A DNA stretch of 47,402 bases from DASUKL01 sp036278755 (GTDB lineage Bacteria; Chloroflexota; Limnocylindria; Limnocylindrales; CSP1-4): contig DASUKL010000033.1 of NCBI GenBank assembly GCA_036278755.1, positions 1-47,402 of the forward strand, written 5' to 3'. How positions within the stretch are numbered: position 1 is the stretch's first letter; each line of letters opens with the position of its first letter. The notes below the pieces were generated by a model. That model was not told where the DNA came from and made no database searches. It saw nothing but the letters and a program-made list of their open reading frames with translations. Positions 38,603 through 46,990 of the stretch are shown in pieces. The translations under genes were made by a program, and so were the position numbers.

Positions 38603-40687
38603 GTGGGCTTCGGTCCCCGCGGTGGCGGGGGCCACGGGCGTCATCTCTTCGGGACGCCGGGGCAACCGCCCGTCAAGCTCAGCAAGGCCCAGCGCAACGC
38701 CACGGCGCGGCGCATCCTGCGCTTCTTCCGGCCCTACCGCGGCCAGGTCTCCATCGTCCTCGCGGCGATCGTGGCCACCAGCCTCCTGGGCCTCATCAAT
38801 CCCTGGCTGCTGAAGCTGCTCATCGACGACGTCTTCACCTTTCATCACTTCGGCCGGCTGAACCTCTACGTCGCCCTGATGATCGTCGTCCCCCTGGTGA
38901 CGGGCCTCATCGGGGTGGGCCAGACCTATCTCAACAACACCATCGGCCAGCGGGTCATGCAGGACCTCCGCGACGCCCTCTACGGCCACCTCCAGCGGAT
39001 GCCGCTGCGCTTCTTCACCGAGACCCGGACAGGCGAGATCCAGAGCCGCCTGGCCAACGACGTGGGCGGCATCCAGAGCGTCGTGACCGACACCGCGACG
39101 AGCGTCTTCAGCAACGTCACCACGGTCCTCAGCACGGTCGTGGCCATGCTCATCATCGACTGGCGCCTGACGGCCCTCTCGCTCGGCTTGCTGCCGTTCT
39201 TCATGTACCTCACCTATCGGGTCGGCCGCATCCGGCGGGCCGTGAGCACCGACGTCCAGGAAGCGATGGCCAACATGACGGCCATCACCGAGGAGACCCT
39301 CAGCGTGAGCGGCATGCTGCTGACGAAGACCTTCGGCCAGCAGGGCCCCACCACCGAGCGCTTCCGGCGCTCCAACGCGCGCCTGGCCCTCCTCCAGATC
39401 AAGCAGTCGATGGTCGGGCGCTGGTTCTTCATGGTCGTGGGCACCGTCTTCAGCATCACCCCCGCCTTCGTCTACTGGCTGGCCGGGACCCTGGCCGCCT
39501 CGGGCGACCCGACCGCACCCACGGTCGGCGACATCGTGGCCTTCACCACCCTCCAGAGCCGGCTCTTCTTCCCCCTCGGCCAGCTGCTCAGCGTGCAGGT
39601 CGAGATCCAGGGCGCGCTGGCCCTCTTCGACCGCATCTTCGAGTACCTGAGCATGGACCCCGAGATCGTCGACGCCCCCGACGCCCGGGCGCTGGTCCCG
39701 GCCGAGGTGCGCGGTGCGGTGCGCTACCGGCACGTCTCGTTCCGCTACCCCGAGCAGGCGCCCGCAGGCCTCGACGGACGTTCGGCCGCGGGCGACGGCC
39801 ATGCGGCCCTCGAGCCGGGCGAGCTGGAGGCCATGGCCGATGTCGCGGCCGGTGGGCCCGACCACGCTGAACGGGCCCTCACCGCACTGGAGGACGAGAC
39901 CGCCGGACAGCCGAGCCAAGCGCCCGTACCGACGGCCGAGGCCTTCGCCCTCGAGGACATCGACTTCGAGGCCCGACCGGGCCAGCTGGTGGCCCTCGTC
40001 GGGCCCTCGGGCTCGGGCAAGACGACCACGACCTACCTGCTGCCCCGGCTCTACGACGCCGACGAGGGTTCCATCGAGATCGACGGTCTCGATGTCCGCC
40101 GCAGCCTCCTCGCCAGCCTGGGCCAGGTGATCGGCTTCGTGACCCAGGAGACCTACCTCCTCCACGCCTCGATCCGCGACAACCTGCGCTACGCCCGGCC
40201 CGAGGCGACCGACGCCGAGCTCGAGGCCGCCGCTCGGGCCGCGGCCATCCACGAGCGGATCATGGAGCTGCCGGAGGGCTACGCCACGATCGTCGGCGAG
40301 CGCGGCTACAAGCTCTCCGGCGGCGAGAAGCAGCGCGTGGCCATCGCCCGGGTGCTGCTGAAGGACCCCCGCATCCTCATCCTCGACGAGGCCACCTCGG
40401 CCCTCGACACGGTCAGCGAGCGGCTCATCCAGGCCGCCCTCGACCGGGTCATGGCCGGCCGCACGACGTTGGCCATCGCCCACCGCCTCTCGACGATCCT
40501 GGCCGCCGATCTGATCCTCGTCTACCGGCGCGGGCGCATCGTCGAGCGGGGCACCCACGCCGAGCTCCTGGGCCTCGACGGCCTCTATGCCCGCCTCTAC
40601 CACGAGCAGTTCCTGTCCGCCGCCCAGCTGGCGGCCCAGGGCGACCTGGGCGAGCCGGAGCCGGTGGGGTCCGCTGGTCTAACCTGA
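38603..40687 (+). CDS. ABC exporter, fused membrane and ATPase domains
   Basis: A 694-residue half-transporter. Six helices span about 45-320 (type I exporter fold, including VMQDLRDALYGHLQRMPLRFF and ETRTGEIQSRLANDV). The ATPase domain starts at YRHVSFRYPEQ; Walker A GPSGSGKTTTTYLLPR, signature LSGGEKQRVAIARVLL, Walker B ILILDEATSALDT and the H-loop AHRLST are intact, so the homodimer should be active. A low-complexity insert of about 61 residues (39758-39940) separates the A-loop strand from the next strand. The GTG start at 38603 is weakly supported. Substrate unknown; lipid or drug export is typical. Confidence 0.9.
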   Translation: MGFGPRGGGGHGRHLFGTPGQPPVKLSKAQRNATARRILRFFRPYRGQVSIVLAAIVATSLLGLINPWLLKLLIDDVFTFHHFGRLNLYVALMIVVPLVTGLIGVGQTYLNNTIGQRVMQDLRDALYGHLQRMPLRFFTETRTGEIQSRLANDVGGIQSVVTDTATSVFSNVTTVLSTVVAMLIIDWRLTALSLGLLPFFMYLTYRVGRIRRAVSTDVQEAMANMTAITEETLSVSGMLLTKTFGQQGPTTERFRRSNARLALLQIKQSMVGRWFFMVVGTVFSITPAFVYWLAGTLAASGDPTAPTVGDIVAFTTLQSRLFFPLGQLLSVQVEIQGALALFDRIFEYLSMDPEIVDAPDARALVPAEVRGAVRYRHVSFRYPEQAPAGLDGRSAAGDGHAALEPGELEAMADVAAGGPDHAERALTALEDETAGQPSQAPVPTAEAFALEDIDFEARPGQLVALVGPSGSGKTTTTYLLPRLYDADEGSIEIDGLDVRRSLLASLGQVIGFVTQETYLLHASIRDNLRYARPEATDAELEAAARAAAIHERIMELPEGYATIVGERGYKLSGGEKQRVAIARVLLKDPRILILDEATSALDTVSERLIQAALDRVMAGRTTLAIAHRLSTILAADLILVYRRGRIVERGTHAELLGLDGLYARLYHEQFLSAAQLAAQGDLGEPEPVGSAGLT
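40680..40685 (+). promoter_or_regulatory. -10 element TAACCT, leaderless OsmC start
   Basis: TAACCT, 6 nt, then ATG 40692. The element lies inside the last codons of the ABC exporter gene. Confidence 0.45.
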
Positions 40688-40691
40688 CGTC

Positions 40692-41210
40692 ATGCGTGAG
40701 ACGGCCCATCTGAGCTGGGAAGGCGAGCTGGCCTTCAGCGGCGCCTCCGGGTCGGAGGGGCCGATCGCCTGGCAGGGGGACGAAGGCTCGGCCGGCCTTC
40801 GGCCGAGCGAAGCCGTGCTGGCCAGCCTGGGTGCCTGCACGGCCATGGACGTGATCTCGATCCTGCACAAGAAGCGCCAGACGGTCGAGCGCTACGAGGT
40901 CGAGCTGGAGGCCGAACTGGCCGACGCGCATCCGAAGATCTTCCGGCGCATCACGGTGACCCACGTCGTCGCAGGACCTGGCCTCAGCGTGGAGGCCGTG
41001 CGCCGGAGCATCGAGCTCTCGGCGACCCGCTACTGCATCGTCAACGCCACGCTGTCCTCCGGCCTGGTCGAGATCCACCATCGCTACCGGGTCAGCGACG
41101 GCGTCGACGGAAGCGGCGCGCAGGAGGCGGAGGTCGTGGTGACCGGGCCGCATGGGGCCGGCGTGGCCCTGCCCGACGATGCCGCCGGGGCGGAGCGAGC
41201 GACTGCATGA
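40692..41210 (+). CDS. OsmC/Ohr family peroxiredoxin-like protein
   Basis: Thiol peroxidase-like protein of 172 residues acting on organic hydroperoxides, with the two conserved cysteines C49 (GACTAMDV) and C115 (RYCIVNATL). The order LRPSEAVLASLGACTAMDVISIL matches YhfA/OsmC-type members rather than Ohr in its helical region. The C-terminal 40 residues are low-complexity. A leaderless promoter supports ATG 40692. Its stop codon lies within the putative ARG box of the next operon. Confidence 0.88.
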   Translation: MRETAHLSWEGELAFSGASGSEGPIAWQGDEGSAGLRPSEAVLASLGACTAMDVISILHKKRQTVERYEVELEAELADAHPKIFRRITVTHVVAGPGLSVEAVRRSIELSATRYCIVNATLSSGLVEIHHRYRVSDGVDGSGAQEAEVVVTGPHGAGVALPDDAAGAERATA

Positions 41211-41217
41211 TTATGCG
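41204..41217. promoter_or_regulatory. Candidate ARG box (ArgR operator)
   Basis: TGCATGATTATGCG is a near-palindrome (TGCAT, four bases, ATGCG) resembling the TGCAT-type ARG boxes of GC-rich bacteria. It covers the -35 position of the argC promoter and the osmC stop. argR is encoded in the same operon, so autoregulation by arginine-bound ArgR is likely. Confidence 0.45.
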
Positions 41218-41225
41218 ATGTGCTG

Positions 41226-41231
41226 TATGGT
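41226..41231 (+). promoter_or_regulatory. -10 element TATGGT, leaderless argC start
   Basis: TATGGT, 6 nt, then ATG 41238. Confidence 0.5.
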
Positions 41232-41237
41232 CGGGGC

Positions 41238-42413
41238 ATGGTCACGGCCCTCGGTCCCAGCCTCGCCCCCGCCCTCCGCGCGCCTGAGGCCGGCCTCCTC
41301 CGGGTCGGCATCCTGGGCGCTACGGGCTACGTCGGCGCGGAGCTCATCCGCCTCCTGGCCCGGCATCCACAGGTCAGCATCCGGAGCCTCGCGGCCCGTG
41401 GCCGCGACCATCTCCCCGTGGGCGCCGTCCATCCCGGCCTAGCCGGCACGGGCCTGCATATCGATGACCACCTGCCCGAGCCCGACCAGCTGGACGCGGC
41501 CTTCCTGGCCCTGCCCCACGGCCAGGCCGCGGCCACGGTCATCGAGCTGGCAACGGCCGGTGTCCGGGTCATCGACCTGGGTCCCGATTTCCGGCTGAGC
41601 GATCCGGCCGACTATGCACGCTGGTACGGCTTCGAGCATCCGACGCCCGAGCTGCTGCCCGGGGGGCCCGGCCGTCCGGCCCCCGAGGGGGACGGAGCGA
41701 CGGGCACCACCGGCGCCGCGGCGGGGACCGACACCATGGCCCGCCTGCCGGCCGCGGTCTACGGCCTGCCCGAGCTTCATCGGGCGGCCCTGCCCGGGGC
41801 CAGGATCATCGCCTCGCCCGGCTGCTACCCCACGGCGGCCCTGCTGGCCCTCGCCCCCCTGGCCCGGGCCGGGCTCATAGGCGACCTCGTCGTGGACGCC
41901 AAGAGCGGGCTCTCGGGCGCCGGCCGGGAGCCCCGGCTGGGCTCCCTCTTCGGCGAAGCCGAGGGCTCCGTGAGCGCCTACGGGCTGGGCGGCCACCGCC
42001 ATGTGGCCGAGCTGCGCCAGGAGCTCCTGGGCCTGGGCGTCGGGCCGAAGGTCGTGGCCGGCCTCATCTTCACCCCCCACCTCGTGCCCATGGTCCGGGG
42101 CATCCTGGCCACCTGCTACGTGCGCCCCACGCGGAGCGTGAGCCAGGGCGAGCTCGAGGCCCTGTACGCCCAGGCCTATGCCGACGAGCCGTTCGTCGAG
42201 GTCGCCCTGAGCGCGCCGCCGTCGAAGTCGGTCAGCGGCTCCAACCTGGCCCGGGTCCACGCCAGCCTTGACCCCGACAGCGGCCGCATCGTGGCCCTGG
42301 GGGTCGTCGACAACCTGGTCAAGGGCGCCGCCGGCCAAGCCGTGCAGGCCTTCGACGCGGCCTTCGGCCTGCCCGAGACGGCCGGCCTCGAACAGCTGCC
42401 CCTCTACCCGTGA
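41238..42413 (+). CDS. argC: N-acetyl-gamma-glutamyl-phosphate reductase
   Basis: Third step of arginine synthesis: NADPH-dependent reduction of acetylglutamyl phosphate. NADP-binding VGILGATGYVGAELIRLL, ALPHGQAA, the catalytic Cys in ASPGCYPTAALLAL, and HRHVAEL supply the active site; the C-terminal region is conserved. At 391 residues it is about 45 longer than usual; a Gly/Ala/Thr-rich insert (about 140-175) before AAVYGLPELHR accounts for most of it. GTG 41220 is also in frame, but the promoter geometry selects 41238. Its stop overlaps the argJ GTG by 4 bases. Confidence 0.95.
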   Translation: MVTALGPSLAPALRAPEAGLLRVGILGATGYVGAELIRLLARHPQVSIRSLAARGRDHLPVGAVHPGLAGTGLHIDDHLPEPDQLDAAFLALPHGQAAATVIELATAGVRVIDLGPDFRLSDPADYARWYGFEHPTPELLPGGPGRPAPEGDGATGTTGAAAGTDTMARLPAAVYGLPELHRAALPGARIIASPGCYPTAALLALAPLARAGLIGDLVVDAKSGLSGAGREPRLGSLFGEAEGSVSAYGLGGHRHVAELRQELLGLGVGPKVVAGLIFTPHLVPMVRGILATCYVRPTRSVSQGELEALYAQAYADEPFVEVALSAPPSKSVSGSNLARVHASLDPDSGRIVALGVVDNLVKGAAGQAVQAFDAAFGLPETAGLEQLPLYP

Positions 42414-43708
42414 GCCTGCCCCTGGCGGGGGAGGTCCGGGCCGCCCTGCCCCTCCCTCCGGTCGAGGAACGGGCGGCCCTGCCGGCGGGCTTCGCCGTGG
42501 GCGCGGCGCGGGCCGGCCTCAAGGAGTCGGGCCGCCCCGACCTGGCCGTCGTGGCCGTCAGCACGCCCGAGCCGGCGGCGGCCGCGGGGCGCTTCACGAC
42601 GAACCTCGTGGCCGCCGCCCCGGTGCGCCGCAGCCGGGCCCATCTGGCGGCCAGCGGCGGACACTGCCGGGGGGTCATCGTCACCAGCGGCTGTGCCAAC
42701 GCGGCCACCGGCGCGGCCGGCGAGGACGACCAGGCCCGGGTCGCAGCGGCCCTCGCGGCCGGCCTGGGCTGCCCGCTCGAGGAGACCCTCATGGCGGCCA
42801 CCGGCCTCATCGGGACGCGCCTCCACGTGGAGCGCATCGAGGGCGCCCTGGCCGATCTCCTGGGCGCCGGCCTGGGCACCGCGGCCGGGGACCTGACGGC
42901 CGCCGCCACGGCCATCATGACCACCGACACGCGGGTCAAGCTGGCCACCTGCACCCTGGCCTTGCCGACCGACGACGGCTCCGTGCGGCAGGTCCGGGTG
43001 AGCGGCCTGGCCAAGGGTGTGGGCATGATCCATCCCCGGATGGCGACGCTGGTGGCCATCGTCCTGACCGACGCCGTGGTGGCCCCCGAGCTGCTCGACG
43101 ACCTCCTGGGCCGGGCCGTCGGCGCGACCTTCGATCAGCTCTCCGTGGATGGCGACACCTCGACCAACGACACCGTCCTGGCCCTCGCCTCGGGCGCCTC
43201 CGACACCCTGCCCCTGCGGCCGCGGGCCCAGGAGACGGCCGCCTTCGGGGCGGCCCTCGAGGCCGTCTGCCGCTCCCTGGCCCGGCAGCAGGCGGCCGAC
43301 GGCGAGGGCGCCACGACCCTCCTCACCTGCCGCGTCAGTGGGGCGGCCGACGTGACCGATGCTCGGGCCATCGCCCGAGCCGTCGTGAGCAGCAACCTCG
43401 TCAAGGCCGCGGCCCACGGCCGCGATCCGAACTGGGGGCGCGTGGCCTCCGCCTCGGGCGCCGCCCGGCGGGCCGACGGGGCCGCCGTGCGACTCGATCC
43501 GGAGCGCCTGGCCATCAGCCTGGCCGGGCGGGCGGTCTTCGGGGCCGGCGGGCCGCTCGCCTTCGACGGTCCGGCGATCGCCGCGGCCATGGACGCCCCG
43601 GAACTGCTCATCGAGGTCGACCTGGGGCTGGGCGAGGCGGCTGCCGAGGCCTGGGGCTGCGACCTGACCGAAGCCTACGTGCGGGTCAACGCGGAGTACT
43701 CGACGTGA
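42410..43708 (+). CDS. argJ: Bifunctional ornithine acetyltransferase / N-acetylglutamate synthase
   Basis: Recycles the acetyl group from acetylornithine to glutamate and can also make acetylglutamate from acetyl-CoA. The 432-residue precursor has TSGCANAATG, AATAIMTTDTRVKLA, and the self-cleavage region KGVGMIHPRMATLVA with the nucleophilic Thr after Ala; GDTSTNDTVLALASG and RDPNWGRVASASGAA follow. All typical of ArgJ. GTG 42410 overlaps the argC stop, and argB starts overlapping the argJ stop, so the operon is coupled. Confidence 0.95.
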   Translation: MSLPLAGEVRAALPLPPVEERAALPAGFAVGAARAGLKESGRPDLAVVAVSTPEPAAAAGRFTTNLVAAAPVRRSRAHLAASGGHCRGVIVTSGCANAATGAAGEDDQARVAAALAAGLGCPLEETLMAATGLIGTRLHVERIEGALADLLGAGLGTAAGDLTAAATAIMTTDTRVKLATCTLALPTDDGSVRQVRVSGLAKGVGMIHPRMATLVAIVLTDAVVAPELLDDLLGRAVGATFDQLSVDGDTSTNDTVLALASGASDTLPLRPRAQETAAFGAALEAVCRSLARQQAADGEGATTLLTCRVSGAADVTDARAIARAVVSSNLVKAAAHGRDPNWGRVASASGAARRADGAAVRLDPERLAISLAGRAVFGAGGPLAFDGPAIAAAMDAPELLIEVDLGLGEAAAEAWGCDLTEAYVRVNAEYST

Positions 43709-44550
43709 GTGACGTGCTGGTGGTCAAGCTGGGCGGGGCGAACCTCGAGGCCGAGGCCGGCATCCTGGCCGAGCTGGCGGCCCAGGCCCGGCGCCGCCCC
43801 ACGGTCGTGGTCCACGGCGGCGGGGCCCAGGTCACGGCCTGGCAGGAACGGCTGGGTCAGCCGGCGCGCTTCGAGGACGGGCTGCGGGTGACCGACGCCC
43901 CGGCCCTGGAGGTGGCGCTGGCGGTCCTGCGCGGCCTGGTCAACGGGCAGCTGGTGGCCGCCCTGCGGCGTCTGGGGGTCGAGGCCGTCGGCCTGTCGGG
44001 ACTCGACGGCGGTCTGCTCGTGGCCGAGCGGCTGCCGGGCAAGGGCCTGGTGGCCAGCGTCAGCGACGTGCGCCGAGGGCTCCTCGACGCGCTCCTCGTG
44101 GGCGGCCAGCTGCCGGTCGTGGCGCCCCTGGCCATGGACGAGCGGGGCGTCATCTGCAACGTCAATGCCGATGATGCCGCGGCCGGCATCGCCCGCGGCA
44201 TCGGCGCCCGGCAGCTGGTCCTGCTGAGCGACGTGGCCGGTGTGCGGGGGGCCGACGGCAGCACGCTGGCCAGCCTCGATGCGGCCGAGGCGGAGCGCCT
44301 CGTGGCCAGTGGGGCCGTGCACGGCGGCATGGTGCCCAAGGTCCGGGCCGCCCTGCGGGCCGTGGCCGGCAGCCCCGGGGCGGAAGCCATCATCGCCGAC
44401 GGCCAGGCCCCGGAGGCGCTCCAGCGGGCCCTCGGCGAGGCACGCTTCGGGACCCGCATCCGGGGACCCCGGGAGCTTGGCACGCTGCCCGCCGCCGGCT
44501 ACGACGCGCCGCGTCCGCCGGGCCGGCCGTCGTGGGCCGAGGCCCGCTGA
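43705..44550 (+). CDS. argB: N-acetylglutamate kinase
   Basis: Phosphorylates N-acetylglutamate, often the arginine-inhibited step. The 281-residue protein shows LVVKLGGANLE (ATP-binding), VVHGGGAQVTAWQERLG, RVTDAPALEVALAVLRGLVN, VGLSGLDGGLL, NVNADDAAAGIARGI and LLSDVAGVRGADG. GTG 43705 is shared with the argJ stop (GTGA), and the frame continues upstream only as antisense-like noise. The C-terminal 25 residues (PPAAGYDAPRPPG region) are not conserved. ATG of argR overlaps the stop. Confidence 0.94.
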   Translation: MSDVLVVKLGGANLEAEAGILAELAAQARRRPTVVVHGGGAQVTAWQERLGQPARFEDGLRVTDAPALEVALAVLRGLVNGQLVAALRRLGVEAVGLSGLDGGLLVAERLPGKGLVASVSDVRRGLLDALLVGGQLPVVAPLAMDERGVICNVNADDAAAGIARGIGARQLVLLSDVAGVRGADGSTLASLDAAEAERLVASGAVHGGMVPKVRAALRAVAGSPGAEAIIADGQAPEALQRALGEARFGTRIRGPRELGTLPAAGYDAPRPPGRPSWAEAR

Positions 44551-45032
44551 TGGCCACCCGGGCGCCCGTCTCGGCCAAGCAGCTCCGCCAGCGGGCGATC
44601 CTGGAGATCGTGGCCCGCACCCCGGTGGGCAACCAGTCCGACCTGGCCGAGCTGCTTCGCCGGCGCGGCTTCGGGGTGACCCAGGCCACGGTCTCGCGCG
44701 ACATCGCCGAGCTGGCCCTGGTCAAGGTCACCCGCGGCGGGAAGCCGCGCTACCTCTCCCCCGACGACCTGGCCAGCGCACCGGCCCAGGAGTCGGACCG
44801 CCGCCTGGCCCGGCTCCTGGCGGAGATCCCGGTGACCGTCGGGCGCAGCGGCCTGACCCTCGTCCTGCGAGGCCCGGCCGGCAGCGCCCAGGCCCTGGCC
44901 CAGGCCATCGACCACTCCTCGCTCCAGGAGCAGGAGGGCACTCTGGGCGGTGACGACACGATCCTCGTCCTCTTCGCCGACGAGGCCCGCCTCGAACGCT
45001 GGCTGGCCCGTTTCCGTCGCTACCAGCCCTGA
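44550..45032 (+). CDS. argR: Arginine repressor
   Basis: Arginine-responsive DNA-binding repressor of 160 residues. The winged helix is LRQRAILEIVARTPVGNQSDLAELLRRRG, then VTQATVSRDIAEL, a canonical ArgR recognition helix; the C-terminal trimerisation/arginine-binding domain has LRGPAGSAQALAQAID and GTLGGDDTILVLF, with the Asp pair that binds arginine. ATG 44550 overlaps the argB stop (TGATG). Inside the arg operon it fits feedback repression at the ARG box upstream of argC. Confidence 0.93.
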   Translation: MATRAPVSAKQLRQRAILEIVARTPVGNQSDLAELLRRRGFGVTQATVSRDIAELALVKVTRGGKPRYLSPDDLASAPAQESDRRLARLLAEIPVTVGRSGLTLVLRGPAGSAQALAQAIDHSSLQEQEGTLGGDDTILVLFADEARLERWLARFRRYQP

Positions 45033-45058
45033 ACCCGGGCCGGCCCCCAGCCGGCCCC

Positions 45059-45065
45059 AAGGAGG
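45059..45065 (+). promoter_or_regulatory. Strong ribosome site of argG
   Basis: AAGGAGG lies 10 nt before ATG 45076. It decides the start: the frame is open upstream to 44950 within argR. Confidence 0.7.
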
Positions 45066-45075
45066 TCCGATCATC

Positions 45076-46353
45076 ATGCACAAGGTCGTGCTGGCCTATT
45101 CCGGCGGCCTCGATACCTCGGTCGCCGTGGCCTGGCTCAAGGAGACGATGGGCGCTGAGGTCGTGACCCTCACGGTCGACGTGGGCGGCGACTCGCTGCG
45201 CGAGGGCGTCGAACGGCGAGCCATCAGCGCCGGCGCGGCGCGGGCCTATGTCATCGATGCCCGGGAGACGTTCGTGACCCGCTTCTGCTGGCCCAACGTC
45301 CAGGCCGATGCCCTCTATCAGGGCGTCTATCCGCTGGCCACGGCCCTCGCTCGCCCGCTCATCGCCCAGCTCCTCGTCGAGGTCGCCCAGCGCGAGGGCG
45401 CGGACGCGGTGGCCCACGGCTGCACCGGTAAGGGCAACGACCAGGTCCGCTTCGACGTGGCCGTCCATGCCCTGGACCAGCGCCTCGAGGTCGTGGCCCC
45501 CATGCGGGTGGGCATGGGCCTGAGCCGCGAGCAGGAGATCGACTACGCCGCGGCCAAGGGCATCGAGGTGCCGACGACGAAGGCCTCGCCCTACTCGATC
45601 GACCAGAACCTCTGGGGCCGCTCCATCGAGACGGGGCCGCTGGAGGATCCCTGGACCGCACCGCCGGCCGATGTCTACCAGTGGACCCTCGACCCGGCCA
45701 AGGCGCCCGCGGTCCCGGCCGAGGTCACGGTGGCCTTCGAGAGCGGCCTGCCGGTGGGCCTCGACGGCCTCCGCCTGGGCCCGGTCGAGCTGGTCGATCA
45801 GCTCAGCCAGCTGGGCGGCCAGCACGGGGTAGGCCGCATCGACCACGTCGAGGATCGCCTCGTGGGCATCAAGAGCCGCGAGATCTACGAGGCCCCCGCG
45901 GCGGTCATCCTCCACGCCGCGCATCGGGCCCTGGAGGGCCTGACGCTCTCCAAGGAGCAGCTGCGCTTCAACCGCCAGGTCAGCGACGAGCTGGCCCAGG
46001 CGACCTACGACGGGCTGTGGTTCAGCGCCCTCCACCGCGACCTGCGCCAGTACGTGGCGGCCTCGCAGCAGGTCGTCAGCGGCGAGGTCCGCCTGCGCCT
46101 CCATCGGGGCGGCCTGACCGTGACCGGCCGGCGCAGCGACCAGTCGCTCTACGACCGGGCCCTGGCCACCTACGAGGCCGAGGACCGCTTCGATCACGCC
46201 AGCGCGGTCGGCTTCATCAAGATCTTCGGCCTGCCCCTGCGGACCGAGGCGGCCCGCCAGGGCTCGGCCTGGGCCTGGACCGAGCCGCTCGTCGGCAAGC
46301 TGCCCGCCAGTGTCACCGATCCGGCCGCCGTCGGTGCCGGAAGCGGCCGCTGA
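45076..46353 (+). CDS. argG: Argininosuccinate synthase
   Basis: Joins citrulline and aspartate with ATP. The 425-residue protein starts HKVVLAYSGGLDTSVAVAWLKE (PP-loop ATP site) and carries AHGCTGKGNDQVRFDV, DQNLWGRSIETGPLEDPW and VGRIDHVEDRLVGIKSREIYEAPAA, all diagnostic. The C-terminus is slightly Pro/Ala-rich. It follows argR after 43 nt. Its stop is the first base triplet of a perfect 16-bp hairpin. Confidence 0.96.
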   Translation: MHKVVLAYSGGLDTSVAVAWLKETMGAEVVTLTVDVGGDSLREGVERRAISAGAARAYVIDARETFVTRFCWPNVQADALYQGVYPLATALARPLIAQLLVEVAQREGADAVAHGCTGKGNDQVRFDVAVHALDQRLEVVAPMRVGMGLSREQEIDYAAAKGIEVPTTKASPYSIDQNLWGRSIETGPLEDPWTAPPADVYQWTLDPAKAPAVPAEVTVAFESGLPVGLDGLRLGPVELVDQLSQLGGQHGVGRIDHVEDRLVGIKSREIYEAPAAVILHAAHRALEGLTLSKEQLRFNRQVSDELAQATYDGLWFSALHRDLRQYVAASQQVVSGEVRLRLHRGGLTVTGRRSDQSLYDRALATYEAEDRFDHASAVGFIKIFGLPLRTEAARQGSAWAWTEPLVGKLPASVTDPAAVGAGSGR

Positions 46354-46383
46354 CGCACGGCAGGCCGGGCCTGCCGTGCGTCA
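46351..46383 (+). promoter_or_regulatory. Perfect 16-bp hairpin between argG and the acetyltransferase
   Basis: TGACGCACGGCAGGCC is followed by one base and its exact complement. It begins at the argG stop codon and ends within the next gene's first codons, enclosing GTG 46376. It may be a terminator, or may sequester the start or act as attenuator. Confidence 0.7.
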
Positions 46384-46990
46384 CACGGAGCGGCCCACGG
46401 GCGTCCGCCGGGCCCGACCCGATGACGCCCGGGCCATCCACGGCCTCATCGGCCGCTACGCCGGCCAGCAGCTGCTGCTGCCCCGGCCCATCGAGGACGT
46501 CTACGCTCGCCTGCGCGACTTCTGGGTGGCCACCGAGGGCGGCGAGATCGTCGGCTGCGTCGCCCTCCGGATCTGGTGGCACGACCTTGCGGAGGTCCGC
46601 TCACTGGCCGTCTCGACCACGGCCGGCGGACGGGGCCACGGCGGCCGTCTGGTCGAGGCCGTGGCCGGCGAGGCCCAGCGGTACGGGATCCGGGTCCTCT
46701 TCGCCCTGACCCGCATCGAGCCCTGGTTCACGGCCCACGGCTTCACGACCGTCGAGCGGGCCGTCCTCTACGACAAGGTGTGGGGCGATTGCGCCCGCTG
46801 CCCCTTCCGCCAGGCCTGCGACGAGGTGGCCGTGGTCCGGGCCCTGGTGCCCGGGGCCCTCGAGCCGTTCGTCCATCCCGATCCGGCCCGCCTGGCCCGG
46901 GTGGCCCACGTCGTGCCCCCGCGGGCCCCCGGCCAGCCCGAGCGGATGCTGCCCCTCGTCGCGCCGACGGCCGAGCCCCGGGCCCGCTAG
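46376..46990 (+). CDS. argA: Short N-acetylglutamate synthase (ArgA-type GNAT)
   Basis: Acetyl-CoA-dependent synthesis of N-acetylglutamate, the first step of arginine synthesis. About 204 residues, a single GNAT domain: VRRARPDDARAIHGLI, VATEGGEIVGCVALRIWWHDLAEVRSLAV, GRGHGGRLVEAVAGEAQRYGIRVLFALT (acetyl-CoA P-loop), PWFTAHGFTTVERAVLYDKVWGDCARCPFRQACDE, the last being a typical ArgA-short signature with three cysteines. Start is uncertain: GTG 46376 lies inside the hairpin; GTG 46310 overlaps argG by 44 nt. The C-terminal 35 residues are Pro/Arg-rich. Confidence 0.85.
   Translation: MRHTERPTGVRRARPDDARAIHGLIGRYAGQQLLLPRPIEDVYARLRDFWVATEGGEIVGCVALRIWWHDLAEVRSLAVSTTAGGRGHGGRLVEAVAGEAQRYGIRVLFALTRIEPWFTAHGFTTVERAVLYDKVWGDCARCPFRQACDEVAVVRALVPGALEPFVHPDPARLARVAHVVPPRAPGQPERMLPLVAPTAEPRAR

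Noticed and set aside
36127..39870. 1247-residue open frame through the CtaA-CtaB, regulator and ABC exporter genes
   Set aside because: Out of frame with three well-supported genes, Pro/Arg/Gly-rich with no recognisable domain.
38084..40603. 839-residue antisense frame under the ABC exporter
   Set aside because: Composition is low-complexity Glu/Gly/Val-rich; the sense strand has intact ABC motifs.
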